Below are positions 31,998 through 43,937 of a stretch of 64,000 bases of DNA, piece by piece. Position numbers and translations under genes: made by a program. Under the pieces are notes generated by a model. That model was not told the origin of the DNA, did not search any database, and saw only the letters and a program-made list of their open reading frames with translations. Origin of the DNA: Arthrobacter sp. V1I9 (lineage in GTDB: Bacteria > Actinomycetota > Actinomycetes > Actinomycetales > Micrococcaceae); the NCBI RefSeq assembly GCF_030817075.1, contig NZ_JAUSYU010000001.1, positions 1,550,001 to 1,614,000 on the forward strand, given 5' to 3'. How positions within the stretch are numbered: position 1 is the first letter of the stretch; each line of letters opens with the position of its first letter.

Positions 31998-33190
31998 AGG
32001 GAACGGCAGAGGACACCGAAAGACTTTCCCGTGCGGCGCTTGCCCGGCTCATGGAGCCCCAGGACGCAGCAGGCCTGGCCCTCGTGCAGGTGTGCGGCGC
32101 AGTCGATGCCCTTCGGATAGCCACCGGACAGGCTGCGGCCGGTCCTGAGCTGGAGCAGGAAATCACCGCGCTGCTCGCGGACAGCGGCTCCGCCACTAGT
32201 TGGGCCGGGATGGCGGCAGCATTAAAACGGTGGCAGCCCCGCATCCCGGACCTGGCCCCGGAGCGGGACCTGGCCACCATGGCACGGCTGGGCGGCAGGT
32301 TGCTTATCCCCTCGGACGAATTGTGGCCAGGGCAGCTGTCCGACCTTGGTATACAGGAACCGATCTGTCTCTGGTGGCGGGGGCAGGAACAACCCCTTCC
32401 CGGCGCGGACAAATGCATCGCCCTGGTCGGGTCGCGCGACAGCACCAGCTACGGCGCCTCGGTGACCGGCGACATTGCCTATTCCCTGGCGCAGCGCGGT
32501 CTCACGGTCGTGTCTGGCGGGGCCTATGGCATTGATGCCCATGCCCACCGTGCCGCGCTGGCGGGCGGGTCGGGCGAAATGCCAACCATAGCTGTGATGG
32601 CCGGGGGAGTGGACCGCTTCTACCCATCTGGCAATGAGGACCTCCTCCGCGCCGTCTGCAACCAGGGCGCGGTGATCGCGGAGGTCCCGCCCGGGTCGGC
32701 GCCTACCCGCTACCGCTTCCTCCAGCGGAACAGGCTCATCGCGGCCCTGTCTGCGGTGACTGTCGTGGTCGAGGCACGGTGGCGGTCCGGAGCGCTTAAC
32801 ACTGCCCACCACGCCGAAACGCTTGGCCGGGCTGTGGGGGCTGTCCCCGGTTCCGTGCACAGCGCAAACTCGGCTGGCTGCCACCGGCTTCTGCGGGACG
32901 GCGGCGCTGTCTGCGTTACAGACGCAGCAGAAATTGTGGAGCTTGCAGCGCCCAGTGGAACGGGGCTTCCACATCAGCGCCAGGCAGGAACGGAGGTCCA
33001 GGACGGGCTGACGCTGGAAGACCTGATCCTCCTGGACGCACTGCCCCTTCGCTCCACCACATCGGTCGGGAAACTGTGCTCTGTCGCCGGCCTGAGCCAG
33101 GAATCCGTCCGCGCGGGCCTGGGGCGGCTCGGGCTGCTCGGGCTGGCCGTGTCCGAAAGAGGCGGCTGGAAACGCGGCAAGGCAACCTGA
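31994..33190 (+). CDS. dprA: DNA-processing protein DprA
   Basis: 398 residues. The central Rossmann-like domain shows LVGSRDSTSYGASVTGDIA, VVSGGAYGIDAHAHRAAL, GGVDRFYPS and FLQRNRLIAALS, all DprA/Smf signatures. Residues 1-115 form a helical N-terminal domain, and residues 320-398 a winged-helix-like end (ALPLRSTTSVGKLCSVAGLS). DprA binds incoming single-stranded DNA and loads RecA. Its start overlaps the comM stop, so it is in the comM operon; with comM split, dprA must be expressed from phage-derived or local promoters. Confidence 0.95.
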   Translation: MKGTAEDTERLSRAALARLMEPQDAAGLALVQVCGAVDALRIATGQAAAGPELEQEITALLADSGSATSWAGMAAALKRWQPRIPDLAPERDLATMARLGGRLLIPSDELWPGQLSDLGIQEPICLWWRGQEQPLPGADKCIALVGSRDSTSYGASVTGDIAYSLAQRGLTVVSGGAYGIDAHAHRAALAGGSGEMPTIAVMAGGVDRFYPSGNEDLLRAVCNQGAVIAEVPPGSAPTRYRFLQRNRLIAALSAVTVVVEARWRSGALNTAHHAETLGRAVGAVPGSVHSANSAGCHRLLRDGGAVCVTDAAEIVELAAPSGTGLPHQRQAGTEVQDGLTLEDLILLDALPLRSTTSVGKLCSVAGLSQESVRAGLGRLGLLGLAVSERGGWKRGKAT

Positions 33191-33277
33191 TGACCGATGG
33201 CAGGCAGGAAAGCACCGGTGCGTAATGCGTGCCGTGTCAGCCACCTGAACCCCGGCAACACCTGAGACAGTAGGAAG

Positions 33278-34204
33278 GTGGAGAACAAGGAATTGCCGCG
33301 GGAGCTGAGCCGGGCATCGGATGCCTTCTCCCAGTACCTGTCGGGGGAGCGGGCCATGTCCGCCCACACCCTGCGGGCGTACCTGGGGGACCTGCGCAGC
33401 CTCCTGGCCCACGCCGCTTCCGAAGGCGCCACCCGGTTGGAGGACCTCGAGCTCGGAACCCTTCGGCGGTGGCTGGGAGCACAGAGCCAGGCGGGTGTCG
33501 CCCGCTCCACGCTTGCCCGCCGGGCGGCCACCGCCCGTGCATTCACAGCGTGGGCCCTCAGGGAAGAGCGCATCGACTCCGACCCGTCGCTGCGGCTCAA
33601 GGCTCCGAAACGGGAACGCACCCTGCCCGGAGTCCTGCAGTCGCAGCAGCTGAGGCGACTGCTGACCACCCTGGAGGAAGCCGCCGCGGGCGGTGAGCCG
33701 CTGCCGGTCCGAAACCGGGCCATCGTCGAACTGCTATATGCCACAGGCGTCCGCGTTGGAGAGCTCGCAGGACTGGACATCGACGACCTGGACCCGGACC
33801 GCCGCACCCTGCGTGTTGTCGGCAAAGGAAACAAGGAACGCACCGTTCCCTACGGCGTGCCGGCGGCGCTGGCCCTGGACGACTGGCTGCGGCGCGGCCG
33901 GCCGCTCTTGGTTCGGGACGCCAGCGGCCCGGCCCTCTTTCTGGGGTCCAGGGGCAGCCGGGTGGACCAGCGCCAGGTCCGGGAGCTGGTCAACAAACTC
34001 CTGGAGGCCCTGGGTGATACTTCGGCGTCAGGTCCGCACGCCCTTCGGCACTCGGCCGCCACCCACCTGCTGGATGGCGGCGCCGATCTGCGTGCCGTCC
34101 AGGAAATTCTGGGCCACAGCAGCCTGGCCACTACCCAGATCTACACACATGTTTCTGTGGACCGGCTGCGAAACAGCTACCAGCAGGCGCATCCCAGGGC
34201 CTGA
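33278..34204 (+). CDS. xerC: Tyrosine recombinase XerC
   Basis: 308 residues from a GTG at 33,278. The N-terminal SAM-like core-binding domain (residues 10-100) is followed by the catalytic domain with R159 (ATGVRVGEL), K183, H254 and R257 (HALRHSAATH), H280 (ILGHSS) and Y289 (TQIYTHV), the complete active-site set. XerC acts with XerD at dif to resolve chromosome dimers. The comM-dprA-xerC order is common in actinobacteria and shows this is the host copy, not a phage integrase. Length is typical. Confidence 0.93.
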   Translation: MENKELPRELSRASDAFSQYLSGERAMSAHTLRAYLGDLRSLLAHAASEGATRLEDLELGTLRRWLGAQSQAGVARSTLARRAATARAFTAWALREERIDSDPSLRLKAPKRERTLPGVLQSQQLRRLLTTLEEAAAGGEPLPVRNRAIVELLYATGVRVGELAGLDIDDLDPDRRTLRVVGKGNKERTVPYGVPAALALDDWLRRGRPLLVRDASGPALFLGSRGSRVDQRQVRELVNKLLEALGDTSASGPHALRHSAATHLLDGGADLRAVQEILGHSSLATTQIYTHVSVDRLRNSYQQAHPRA

Positions 34205-34463
34205 CGGCTGATCGTCACAGGGCTTGTACCAATCGCGAATCGCACTGGCGTAATTACGCGGTGTACGGCACAATGAGAATCACGTCCGGCAACTTTCAAG
34301 TCCCGCTTGAAGCTCCTTTGCTTCGTGCGGACCAGCAAGTCCGGACACTGCTCAATCTGAACAACTGAATATATGGCAGGGAGCAGCCCCGTATGCAGGG
34401 CACAGCAGTTCCATCCAGGCAGAGGTCGTTGGGGAAGACGTACCTAGAGCTATGGAGGATGGA

Positions 34464-34967
34464 ATGTCTGTTGCAATGACCCGAGGTGTGCTGTTTGTTC
34501 ACTCAGCCCCAACTGCTTTGTGCCCTCACGTTGAGTGGGCCATTGGCTCCGTCGTGGATAAGCGGACGGATCTTGAGTGGACCCCTCAGCCTGCTGCGCC
34601 CGGAATGTTCCGGGCCGAGCTGTCCTGGACCGGTGCGCCCGGAACGGGCGCTCAGCTTGCCTCGTCCCTCCGCGGCTGGGCCCACCTCCGGTATGAGGTC
34701 ACCGAGGAACCCAGCCAGGGTGTTGACGGCGGCCGCTGGTCGCACACGCCCGAACTGGGTATCTTCCACGCCGTCACCGACGTCCACGGCAACATCATGG
34801 TCTCTGAAGATCGGATCCGTTACGCCTATGAGTCGGGCGCAGGTGATCCCGCTGCCGTGTACCACGAGCTGTCCCTGGCTCTTGGCGAGGCCTGGGATGA
34901 GGAGCTTGAGCCCTTCCGGCATGCTGCAGAGGGCGCTCCCGTACGCTGGCTGCACCAGGTGGGCTGA
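34464..34967 (+). CDS. DUF3145 family protein
   Basis: 167 residues from the ATG at 34,464, which has GGAGG five bases before; an ATG 12 bases upstream lacks such spacing. The opening MSVAMTRGVLFVHSAPTALC, the central HVEWAIGSV, and LRGWAHLRYEVTEEPS are those of DUF3145, a conserved actinobacterial family of unknown function often located near fatty-acid synthesis or cell-division genes. Acidic and soluble, with no signal peptide. A strong terminator follows. It has its own ~260-base upstream region, in which only a 31-codon open frame (34,273) is seen. Confidence 0.9.
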   Translation: MSVAMTRGVLFVHSAPTALCPHVEWAIGSVVDKRTDLEWTPQPAAPGMFRAELSWTGAPGTGAQLASSLRGWAHLRYEVTEEPSQGVDGGRWSHTPELGIFHAVTDVHGNIMVSEDRIRYAYESGAGDPAAVYHELSLALGEAWDEELEPFRHAAEGAPVRWLHQVG

Positions 34968-35054
34968 CGGGCCCATACCCGCCCGCCGCGGTCGTAATTC
35001 GGCAACGGGGAAACATCGGCCGACAGTAAAACCAGGAATCAATCCCCATAGCAC

Positions 35055-35090
35055 AACAGGAGGCCCCGCCAACCGGCGGGGCCTCCTGTT
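35055..35090. terminator. Terminator between DUF3145 and fabF
   Basis: A perfect 16-bp GC-rich stem (arms 35,055-35,070 and 35,075-35,090) with an AACC loop lies between convergent genes. Flanking T on the + strand and TT (AA) on the other side allow bidirectional use. Confidence 0.88.
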
Positions 35091-35119
35091 TGCGTAGGGG
35101 CGGCAACCCCCGGGAGGAA

Positions 35120-36355
35120 CTAAACGCTGCGCACAGCCACCACGGCGTTGTGTCCGCCGAAGCCGAAGGAGTTGCTCAGGGCCACGATGTTGCCGGCGGG
35201 CAGGTCGCGGGCGGAGGTGACGACGTCGAGCGGGATCTCCGGATCCTGGTTCTCAAGGTTGATCGTGACCGGGGCCTTCCGGTCGTAGACGGCCAGCACT
35301 GTGAGCACGGCCTCCACGGCACCGGATGCACCGAGGAGGTGGCCCATCTGCGACTTGGTGGCGGAGACCGCAACGTTGTCGATGTGGTTGCCGAGTGCGG
35401 CGCGCAGTGCGGTGTACTCGGGCTTGTCACCGACGGGAGTCGAGGTGGCGTGGGCGTTCACATGCACCACGTCCTCTGCCTGGATGCGGCCATCAAACAT
35501 GGCTGCCTTGAGTGCGCGGGTGGCGCCAAGGCCTGCAGGGTCCGGAGCGGTGATGTGGTATGCGTCAGCCGTAACGGAGGTGCCGGCGAGCTCACCGTAA
35601 ATCCGGGCTCCACGGGCCAGGGCGTGTTCTTCGGCTTCGAGGACCAGGGCGCCTGCGCCCTCGCCCATCACAAAGCCATCGCGGCCCAGGTCATAGGGGC
35701 GTGAGGCTGCCTGGGGGTCGTCATTGCGGCGTGACAGCGCCTGCATGGATGCGAACGCGGCCAACGGCATAGGGTGGATGGCTGCTTCGGCGCCGCCGCA
35801 CATCACCACATCTGCCTTGCCTGAGCGGATCAGGTCCAGGCCCAGGTGCAGGGCTTCGGTGCCGGAGGCGCAGGCGGAAACCGGGGTGTGGGCTCCGGCG
35901 CGGGCGCCGAGGTCCAGGCTGACGGCGGCGGCAACACCGTTGGGCATCAGCATGGGAACGGTCATGGGGAGGACGCGGCGGGGGCCTTTTTCCTTCAGCG
36001 TGTCCCAGGCGTCCAGCAGGGTCCAGACTCCGCCGATGCCGGTGGCGAACGCAACAGCCAACCGGTCCTTGTCGAAGTCGGTGATACCGGAGTCGGCCCA
36101 GGCCTCACGGGCGGCGATAACGCCGAACTGGGTCGAGGGGTCCATCCGCTTGGCCTCAACCCGGCTGAGTACCTCGAGGGCGGGCGTGCTGCAGCGGGCG
36201 GCGAAGTGGACGGGAAGTTCATACTTCGCTACCCAGTCGTCCTCCAGGGTGCGGGCACCGGAGACCCCCTTGAGCGCGTTGTTCCACATCGTGGGTACAT
36301 CGCCGCCGATGGGCGTGGTGGCACCCAGACCGGTGATGACTACTTTGCGTGTCAT
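35120..36355 (-). CDS. fabF: 3-oxoacyl-ACP synthase II (FabF)
   Basis: 411 residues from the ATG at 36,355, with AAAGAG before it; further upstream codons belong to a GC-rich open stretch. The protein starts MTRKVVITGLGATTPIG, as in KAS II enzymes, and has the nucleophile Cys162 in VSACASGTEA, the His of NAHATSTPVGD, KSQMGHLLGASG with the second His, and FGFGGHNAV near the end. It condenses malonyl-ACP with acyl-ACP in chain elongation. It is last in the fasR-fabD-fabH-acpP-fabF cluster but is separated from acpP by 171 bases with a terminator. Confidence 0.95.
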   Translation of the reverse strand: MTRKVVITGLGATTPIGGDVPTMWNNALKGVSGARTLEDDWVAKYELPVHFAARCSTPALEVLSRVEAKRMDPSTQFGVIAAREAWADSGITDFDKDRLAVAFATGIGGVWTLLDAWDTLKEKGPRRVLPMTVPMLMPNGVAAAVSLDLGARAGAHTPVSACASGTEALHLGLDLIRSGKADVVMCGGAEAAIHPMPLAAFASMQALSRRNDDPQAASRPYDLGRDGFVMGEGAGALVLEAEEHALARGARIYGELAGTSVTADAYHITAPDPAGLGATRALKAAMFDGRIQAEDVVHVNAHATSTPVGDKPEYTALRAALGNHIDNVAVSATKSQMGHLLGASGAVEAVLTVLAVYDRKAPVTINLENQDPEIPLDVVTSARDLPAGNIVALSNSFGFGGHNAVVAVRSV

Positions 36356-36449
36356 GGGATCACTCTTTCGTCGGTGGGGATTCCGGCTCCGGCTTACCGG
36401 AGGGTCCCGCGTATTGATGGTCGGCACCGCTCCGCTGGGAGCAGGGTGC

Positions 36450-36500
36450 CGGAAAAATGCGGCGGGCTGCCGGTCCGGTCATCCGAACCGGCAGCCCGCC
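36450..36500 (-). terminator. Attenuating terminator between acpP and fabF
   Basis: On the minus strand an 18-bp stem with one wobble (arms at 36,500-36,483 and 36,478-36,461, loop ATGA) is followed two bases later by TTTTT. It lies 27 bases after the acpP stop and ~105 before the fabF start. Confidence 0.8.
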
Positions 36501-36526
36501 AAGCCGATAGACGGCTAAAGCCTTGG

Positions 36527-36772
36527 CTAGGCCTGTGCTCCGGCGATGAAGCTCACGGCGTCGCCGACGGTCTTGAGGTTCTTGACCTCTTCGTCCGGGA
36601 TGCGCACGCCGAACTTCTCTTCAGCGTTGACCACGATGGTCATCATGGAGATGGAGTCGATGTCCAGGTCCTCGGTGAAGGACTTGTCCAGCTCCACGGC
36701 CTCCGGGGCCAGGCCGGTTTCCTCGTTGACGATTTCAGCCAAGCCGGCCAGGATCTCTTCGTTGCTAGCCAT
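36527..36772 (-). CDS. acpP: Acyl carrier protein
   Basis: 81 residues, acidic, from the ATG at 36,772 with GGAG upstream. The phosphopantetheine attachment Ser is in DLDIDSISMM, where DSI replaces the more usual DSL, and the helix III region EEKFGVRIPDEEV is standard. ACP carries the growing acyl chain between FabD, FabH and FabF. It sits between fabH and fabF, as in Streptomyces and other actinobacteria. The terminator just after it should make its transcript more abundant than fabF. Confidence 0.95.
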   Translation of the reverse strand: MASNEEILAGLAEIVNEETGLAPEAVELDKSFTEDLDIDSISMMTIVVNAEEKFGVRIPDEEVKNLKTVGDAVSFIAGAQA

Positions 36773-36852
36773 TGATGGCTCCTTTTCTTGTATTGCCGGC
36801 AGGGGCTGCCGGAAATGGTCCAGGACGCGGTTGCGGCCTGTTGGGGGCGTTC

Positions 36853-37914
36853 CTAGGGAAGGACAACTACCTGCGCGCCGAAGACCAGCCCGGCGCCGAA
36901 GCCGATCTGGAGGGCCAGCCCGCCACTGAGTTCCGGCTTCTCCGCCAGGAGCCGGTGTGTGGCCAAGGGGATGGATGCCGCAGAGGTGTTTCCAGCGTCG
37001 GCAATGTCCCGTGCCACTGTAACCGTCTCGGGTAGCTTCAGCTTCTTCACCATCTCGTCGATGATGCGCATATTGGCCTGGTGGGGGATAAACGCCACAA
37101 GGTCCTCGGCTTCTACGCCGGCGGCCTCCAGTGCTTGCTGGGCCACCTTTGCCATTTCCCAGACTGCCCACCGGAATACGGTCTGGCCGTCCTGCCGCAG
37201 CGTGGGGTAGAGCTCCTGGGCTTCTTCGAGCAGGGCAAGGTCACCTGTGGAGTCTGACTGCCGGGCAGCCATGCCCAGGTCGCGGACATCCAGCATGGAC
37301 CGGGTCATCCCGATGGCGTCCCACTTGCTGCCGTCGGATCCCCACACGGAGGGTGCGATGCCGGGAGTCTCGGACGGGCCGATGACGACGGCGCCGGCTC
37401 CGTCTCCGAGCAGGAAGGAGATAGTGCGTTCCCGGTTGTCGATAACGTCGGACAGCTTCTCTGCGCCGACCACCAGGACGTACTTCGCGGCGCCTGAACG
37501 GACGAGTGCGTCGCCCTGGGCAATGCCGTAGCAGTAGCCGGCGCACGCTGCAGAGATGTCAAAGGCAGGTGCGGGGGTGGCACCGAGGCGGTCTGCCAGG
37601 CTCGCGGCGGCAGACGGCGTGGCGTAAGGGTGGGTGACCGTGGAAACAATAACGGCACCGAGGTCTGATGCTTCAACTCCGGCCTTCTCCATGGCCTCAC
37701 GGGCAGCACCCTCGGCCATATCGATGACGCTGACGTCGGCGGCCGCACGGTGCCGCGTCACGATTCCGGTCCGCTGCCGAATCCATTCATCGGAGGAATC
37801 GATCCACTGGCAGACATCCTCATTGGTGACGATGATGTCCGGCCGGTAGGCGCCGAGGCCGAGGATCCGGGTGTGTTCCTGAAGGGGAGCCTGTTTCAGT
37901 GTGGGAACGCTCAT
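36853..37914 (-). CDS. fabH: 3-oxoacyl-ACP synthase III (FabH)
   Basis: 353 residues. Family features are RILGLGAYRP, EWIRQRTGI, catalytic Cys124 in DISAACAGYCYG, the His motif FIPHQANMRI, and DAGNTSAASIP with the catalytic Asn. It starts chain synthesis by joining an acyl-CoA to malonyl-ACP, and in branched-chain-making actinobacteria uses branched acyl-CoA. Its start overlaps the fabD stop by four bases (ATGA). Length is slightly longer than average because of a short N-terminal extension. Confidence 0.95.
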   Translation of the reverse strand: MSVPTLKQAPLQEHTRILGLGAYRPDIIVTNEDVCQWIDSSDEWIRQRTGIVTRHRAAADVSVIDMAEGAAREAMEKAGVEASDLGAVIVSTVTHPYATPSAAASLADRLGATPAPAFDISAACAGYCYGIAQGDALVRSGAAKYVLVVGAEKLSDVIDNRERTISFLLGDGAGAVVIGPSETPGIAPSVWGSDGSKWDAIGMTRSMLDVRDLGMAARQSDSTGDLALLEEAQELYPTLRQDGQTVFRWAVWEMAKVAQQALEAAGVEAEDLVAFIPHQANMRIIDEMVKKLKLPETVTVARDIADAGNTSAASIPLATHRLLAEKPELSGGLALQIGFGAGLVFGAQVVVLP

Positions 37915-38840
37915 GCGTTGCCCTCCAGTTCTGCGAAGAGCGCGAGGGCGGCGGAAAGATCATCGGGGGTCTTGACCGCAACGGTCTTGACGCCGGGCAT
38001 GCCGCGCTTGGCCAGCCCGGCGAGCGTTCCGGCAGGAGCAAGCTCGATCACGCCGGTCACACCCCGCTCGACCATGCTTTCCATGCACAGGTCCCAGCGG
38101 ACCGGGCGTGACACCTGGGCGATCAGGCTGCCGACGGCGGCCCCGCCATCGGTGACCGGTCCGCCGTCGTAATTGGACAGGAGGGGTACCTTCGGCGCCT
38201 GCGGCTTCAGCGCGGGCGCCAGTGCCGTGAGGGCGGTGACAGCAGGTGACATGTGGCTGGTGTGGAACGCGCCTGCCACCTTCAGCGGGATGACGCGCGC
38301 CTTCGCCGGCGGGTTTTCGGCGAGGGCTTTCAGCTGGTCGAACGTGCCCGCGGCCACGGTCTGGCCCGCGCCGTTGACGTTCGCAGGGGTGGCGCCGGCC
38401 GCTTCGATGGCTGCCAGCACCTCTGCCGGGTCCCCGCCCACCACGGCACTCATGCCGGTGGGGGTGACGGCCGCGGCGGATGCCATGCTGTTGGCACGCT
38501 CGCGGACGAAGGTCATGGCTTCCTGCTCCGTCAGGACGCCGGCAAGGGCCGAAGCGGTTATTTCACCGACGGAATGGCCCGCCAGGATGACCGGCAGGGA
38601 GCTGAGCTCGACGTCGAAGAGGGAAGCTGCGGCCACCAGCCCGGCGGCAACAATCAGGGGCTGCGCCACGGCAGTGTCCTTGATGGTTTCCTCGTCCGAG
38701 GTGGTCCCATGGGCGATCAGGTCGATGCCTGCGATGTCGCTCAGGGAGGCCAGCTGGCCTGCCACCGGGGGCAGTTCCAGCCAGGGGGCCAGAAAACCCG
38801 GGGTTTGTGAGCCCTGTCCAGGGCAGACTATTGCAAGCAC
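37911..38840 (-). CDS. fabD: Malonyl-CoA:ACP transacylase (FabD)
   Basis: 309 residues beginning MLAIVCPGQGSQTPGF, the family's GQGSQ motif. The nucleophile Ser is in ILAGHSVGEITA (GHSxGE), with VAGAFHTSHMSPA bearing the catalytic His and PLLSNYDGGPVTD near the C-terminus. It loads malonyl groups onto ACP. First of the four fab genes and 88 bases after the fasR regulator on the same strand. Confidence 0.95.
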   Translation of the reverse strand: MLAIVCPGQGSQTPGFLAPWLELPPVAGQLASLSDIAGIDLIAHGTTSDEETIKDTAVAQPLIVAAGLVAAASLFDVELSSLPVILAGHSVGEITASALAGVLTEQEAMTFVRERANSMASAAAVTPTGMSAVVGGDPAEVLAAIEAAGATPANVNGAGQTVAAGTFDQLKALAENPPAKARVIPLKVAGAFHTSHMSPAVTALTALAPALKPQAPKVPLLSNYDGGPVTDGGAAVGSLIAQVSRPVRWDLCMESMVERGVTGVIELAPAGTLAGLAKRGMPGVKTVAVKTPDDLSAALALFAELEGNA

Positions 38841-38928
38841 GTAACCAGCTTTCCAAATTACTGTGTGATTCAGCGGTGTTTGTCCGCACCAAGCTCACGG
38901 GGTCAGGTTGTAGGAAGTCTACAACGCC

Positions 38929-40173
38929 TTAGGGCTGGTTCCGTGCCGGGTGACGCTCAACAGCAGCCTTGGGCGGGGCGGAAAGGCGGCCCACCACAAG
39001 CGCTGCCTGAAGGACAAACGCCTCCCTCGGGAGGAGCGGATCCCAGCCCGTGACGTCGCAGACACGCTTCAGCCGGTACCTGACGGTGTTGGCGTGGACA
39101 AAGAGTTCGCGGGCTGTTGCCTCAAGGGAATGGCCCAGTTCCAGGTAGGTTCCAAGGGTTTCCACCAGCCCGTTGGACGCTGCCATGAGCGGGCGGTAGA
39201 TGTTCTTGACCAACGAGCGGCGGGCGGCGTCGTCTCCTGAGATCACCCGCTCCGGCAGCAGGTCGTCGGCGGCAACCGGCCGGGGCGCGGAAGGCCAGGC
39301 CCGGGCTGCCGTCAGGCCGGCGAAGGCGGACTGGGCCGAGCCGCTGGCCTCCAGCAGGGATCCGGCTTCTGGCCCGTACACCACGGGGCCGGGCGCGAAC
39401 ATGTCACTGAGCTTCACGTAGGCGGTTTCCCGGTCCGAAACGCCGCCCAGGATCAGGATCAGGCGATCGCCCTGGATGCCCACAAGGGCGTCCTCCGCGT
39501 AGCGTCCTGCCATTCGCCGGAGCTCGCTGACGTAGCTGGCGCTCGGCTCGGAGGGGGAGTTGCCCACCATAACGGTGAACCGTTCCTGCGCCTTCCAGCC
39601 CAAGGCCGCGATCCTCGAGCGCAGGGCGTCAGTGTTTTCGCCGCGAAGGATGGCATCCACGATCAGCGCTTCCAGCCGGGTGTCCCAGGAGCCGCGGGAT
39701 TCGGCCGCCCGTGCATAAACGTCGGCCGCGGCGAACGCTACCTCACGGGAATAGCGTAGAACGGCCTCACGAAGGGAAGGCTGGTCAGCTTCCGGAGCAA
39801 TGACCGGAACCTGGTCCTCCACCACCTCCACCACGATCCGGATCAGCTGCAGCGCTTTCTGGAGGCTGATGGACCGGGTCAGTTCCGTTGGGGCCGTCCC
39901 GAAGACGTCGGTAAGGATCCAGGACGGGGAACTTGGGCGTTCGTACCAGGTCACAAAGGCGGCGATGCCGTTCTGGGCCACCATGCCTAGGGCGGACCGT
40001 TCATCCGAGCTGAGCCGGCCGTACCAGGGGAGGGATTTCTCCAACTCCCGCAAGGTGGTGGTGGAAAGCTGGCCCACGTTTGCCCGCAGCTTTTTGAGCG
40101 TTTCGGACTTCTCCGGCGTGACCTTCGGCGTGGACGGTTTGCGCTTGGCGGACGGGGTGGCTGGTGCTGGCAT
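38929..40173 (-). CDS. fasR: PucR-type transcriptional activator, FasR-like
   Basis: 414 residues from the ATG at 40,173; an earlier one at 40,209 has no support. A helical N-terminal part (TTLRELEKSLPWYGRLS) and middle region are followed by a PucR-type C-terminal helix-turn-helix: LVETLGTYLELGHSLEATAR, LFVHANTVRYRLKRVCDVTG. Next to fabD it matches FasR, which in Streptomyces activates the fab operon. It probably senses lipid status, although no ligand pocket can be read from sequence. A strong terminator follows aceE just upstream, making this the head of the fab transcription unit. Confidence 0.88.
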   Translation of the reverse strand: MPAPATPSAKRKPSTPKVTPEKSETLKKLRANVGQLSTTTLRELEKSLPWYGRLSSDERSALGMVAQNGIAAFVTWYERPSSPSWILTDVFGTAPTELTRSISLQKALQLIRIVVEVVEDQVPVIAPEADQPSLREAVLRYSREVAFAAADVYARAAESRGSWDTRLEALIVDAILRGENTDALRSRIAALGWKAQERFTVMVGNSPSEPSASYVSELRRMAGRYAEDALVGIQGDRLILILGGVSDRETAYVKLSDMFAPGPVVYGPEAGSLLEASGSAQSAFAGLTAARAWPSAPRPVAADDLLPERVISGDDAARRSLVKNIYRPLMAASNGLVETLGTYLELGHSLEATARELFVHANTVRYRLKRVCDVTGWDPLLPREAFVLQAALVVGRLSAPPKAAVERHPARNQP

Positions 40174-40266
40174 TCTTTGAGCATACGGCCACTGCCCGGC
40201 AAGCTCCATTTGTGCAAAGGCTACAATCCCGTTGGTTGTGCGTCACAGCCGGTCCCTGCCGTAATA

Positions 40267-40312
40267 CGGACGACGGCGGCCCCCGCCTTTCGGTGGGGGC
40301 CGCCGTCGTCCG
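40267..40312. terminator. Terminator between aceE and fasR
   Basis: A ~22-bp stem (arms about 40,267-40,288 and 40,292-40,312) made of GC-rich CGGACGACGGCGGCCCCC and its complement, closing on a TTTC loop. It follows the aceE stop on the minus strand. No strong T run, so efficiency depends on the long stem. Confidence 0.75.
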
Positions 40313-40347
40313 CGCTTCGCGGGGTCGCCGCAGGTTAGGTGCGTGTC

Positions 40348-43089
<2,742 letters not shown>

Positions 43090-43517
43090 GTCCAACCTCT
43101 CTTTGCGCGCATTTGATGGCGCACTCAGGCCGGGCAGGGTGACCGCCCGGCGTATATACGCCGTGTGCGACGTATCGGTTACAACAGCCCGGTCATGTGT
43201 GCCGGGCAGGGTCCTAGCATTCCTACATCTGCATTGGAGTTACAGGGTTGTTGCCCCGCAGGCATAGTTGTCACCTGCCACTCTAACTCTCACGTCAGCG
43301 CGATGCGTAGCCGCGGCTTTGGCGGCTCTGCTGTATTTCGCCGTCATACTGGTTGTGTGACGAAAAGCCGCTGCGCGGCGGGCTCGCCTCATCAGGTGTG
43401 ACGCAGAATATGCGCCATCCCGGGGGCGTCAGCTTGAAGCGCAGGCACAAAGGGTGTTGGCTTGGGAGTAATGGAAATCACTATGCGCACTGCATGTACG
43501 AGGCATTGGAGGAACAC
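43090..43517. other. Intergenic region between divergent aceE and DUF3052 genes
   Basis: 428 bases without a supported gene. It should contain the promoters of aceE and of the DUF3052 gene. I see a 7-bp hairpin (GCCGGGC, nine bases, GCCCGGC; 43,129-43,151) in the aceE leader, a GTATATAC palindrome at 43,152-43,159, and GGAGG at 43,508-43,512 as the ribosome site of DUF3052. No convincing -35/-10 pair, riboswitch or small gene is seen. Confidence 0.6.
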
Positions 43518-43937
43518 GTGAGCGAGGCCGACGCCGCCACTTCGGTAAATGTGGCGGAAAAATTGGGTTTCAAGAACGGGGATCTGATTCAGGAGTTCGG
43601 TTACGACGACGACGTCGATTTCGACTTGCGTGACGACATTGAAGACTTCACGGGTTCAGAGCTGCTGGATGAGGACGACCATGAGGTGGCGGACGCCGTT
43701 ATCCTCTGGTGGCGCGACGGCGACGGCGACCTGGTGGACAGCCTGATGGATTCGCTGACCACGCTCAGCGAAACCGGTGTTGTCTGGGTCCTGACTCCGA
43801 AGTCCGGAAGGACCGGGTACGTCTCACCGGCGGACATCCAGGAGGCCGCACCGACGGCCGGCCTGCACGTAACAACCTCGGCAGGCGTCTCCAAGGACTG
43901 GAGCGCAGCCCGTCTGGTGAGCAGGAAAAACAAGTGA
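43518..43937 (+). CDS. DUF3052 family protein
   Basis: 139 residues from the GTG at 43,518; GGAGG five bases before decides the start over ATG codons upstream. It is acidic and soluble, with VAEKLGFKNGDLIQEFGYDD, VDFDLRDDIEDFTG, a DAVILWWRDGDGDLVDSL segment, and a C-terminal KSGRTGYVSPADIQEAAPTAGL, all of DUF3052 type. The family is widespread in actinobacteria and of unknown function. Its stop overlaps the start of the peroxiredoxin gene, so the two are coupled. Confidence 0.9.
   Translation: MSEADAATSVNVAEKLGFKNGDLIQEFGYDDDVDFDLRDDIEDFTGSELLDEDDHEVADAVILWWRDGDGDLVDSLMDSLTTLSETGVVWVLTPKSGRTGYVSPADIQEAAPTAGLHVTTSAGVSKDWSAARLVSRKNK

Noticed and set aside
32222-33412. A 396-codon open frame opposite dprA and the start of xerC
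   Set aside because: Both forward genes have full motif sets. The reverse frame crosses an intergenic gap and has no ribosome site.
33278-34204. Tyrosine recombinase as the phage integrase
   Set aside because: Its place after comM-dprA, XerC length and active site, and host base composition mark it as chromosomal xerC. The phage has its own serine integrase.
34273-34368. A 31-codon ORF (MRITSGNFQVPLEAPLLRAD...) between xerC and DUF3145
   Set aside because: No ribosome site is seen and the length is within chance expectation; not listed as a gene, although comparison with relatives could change this.
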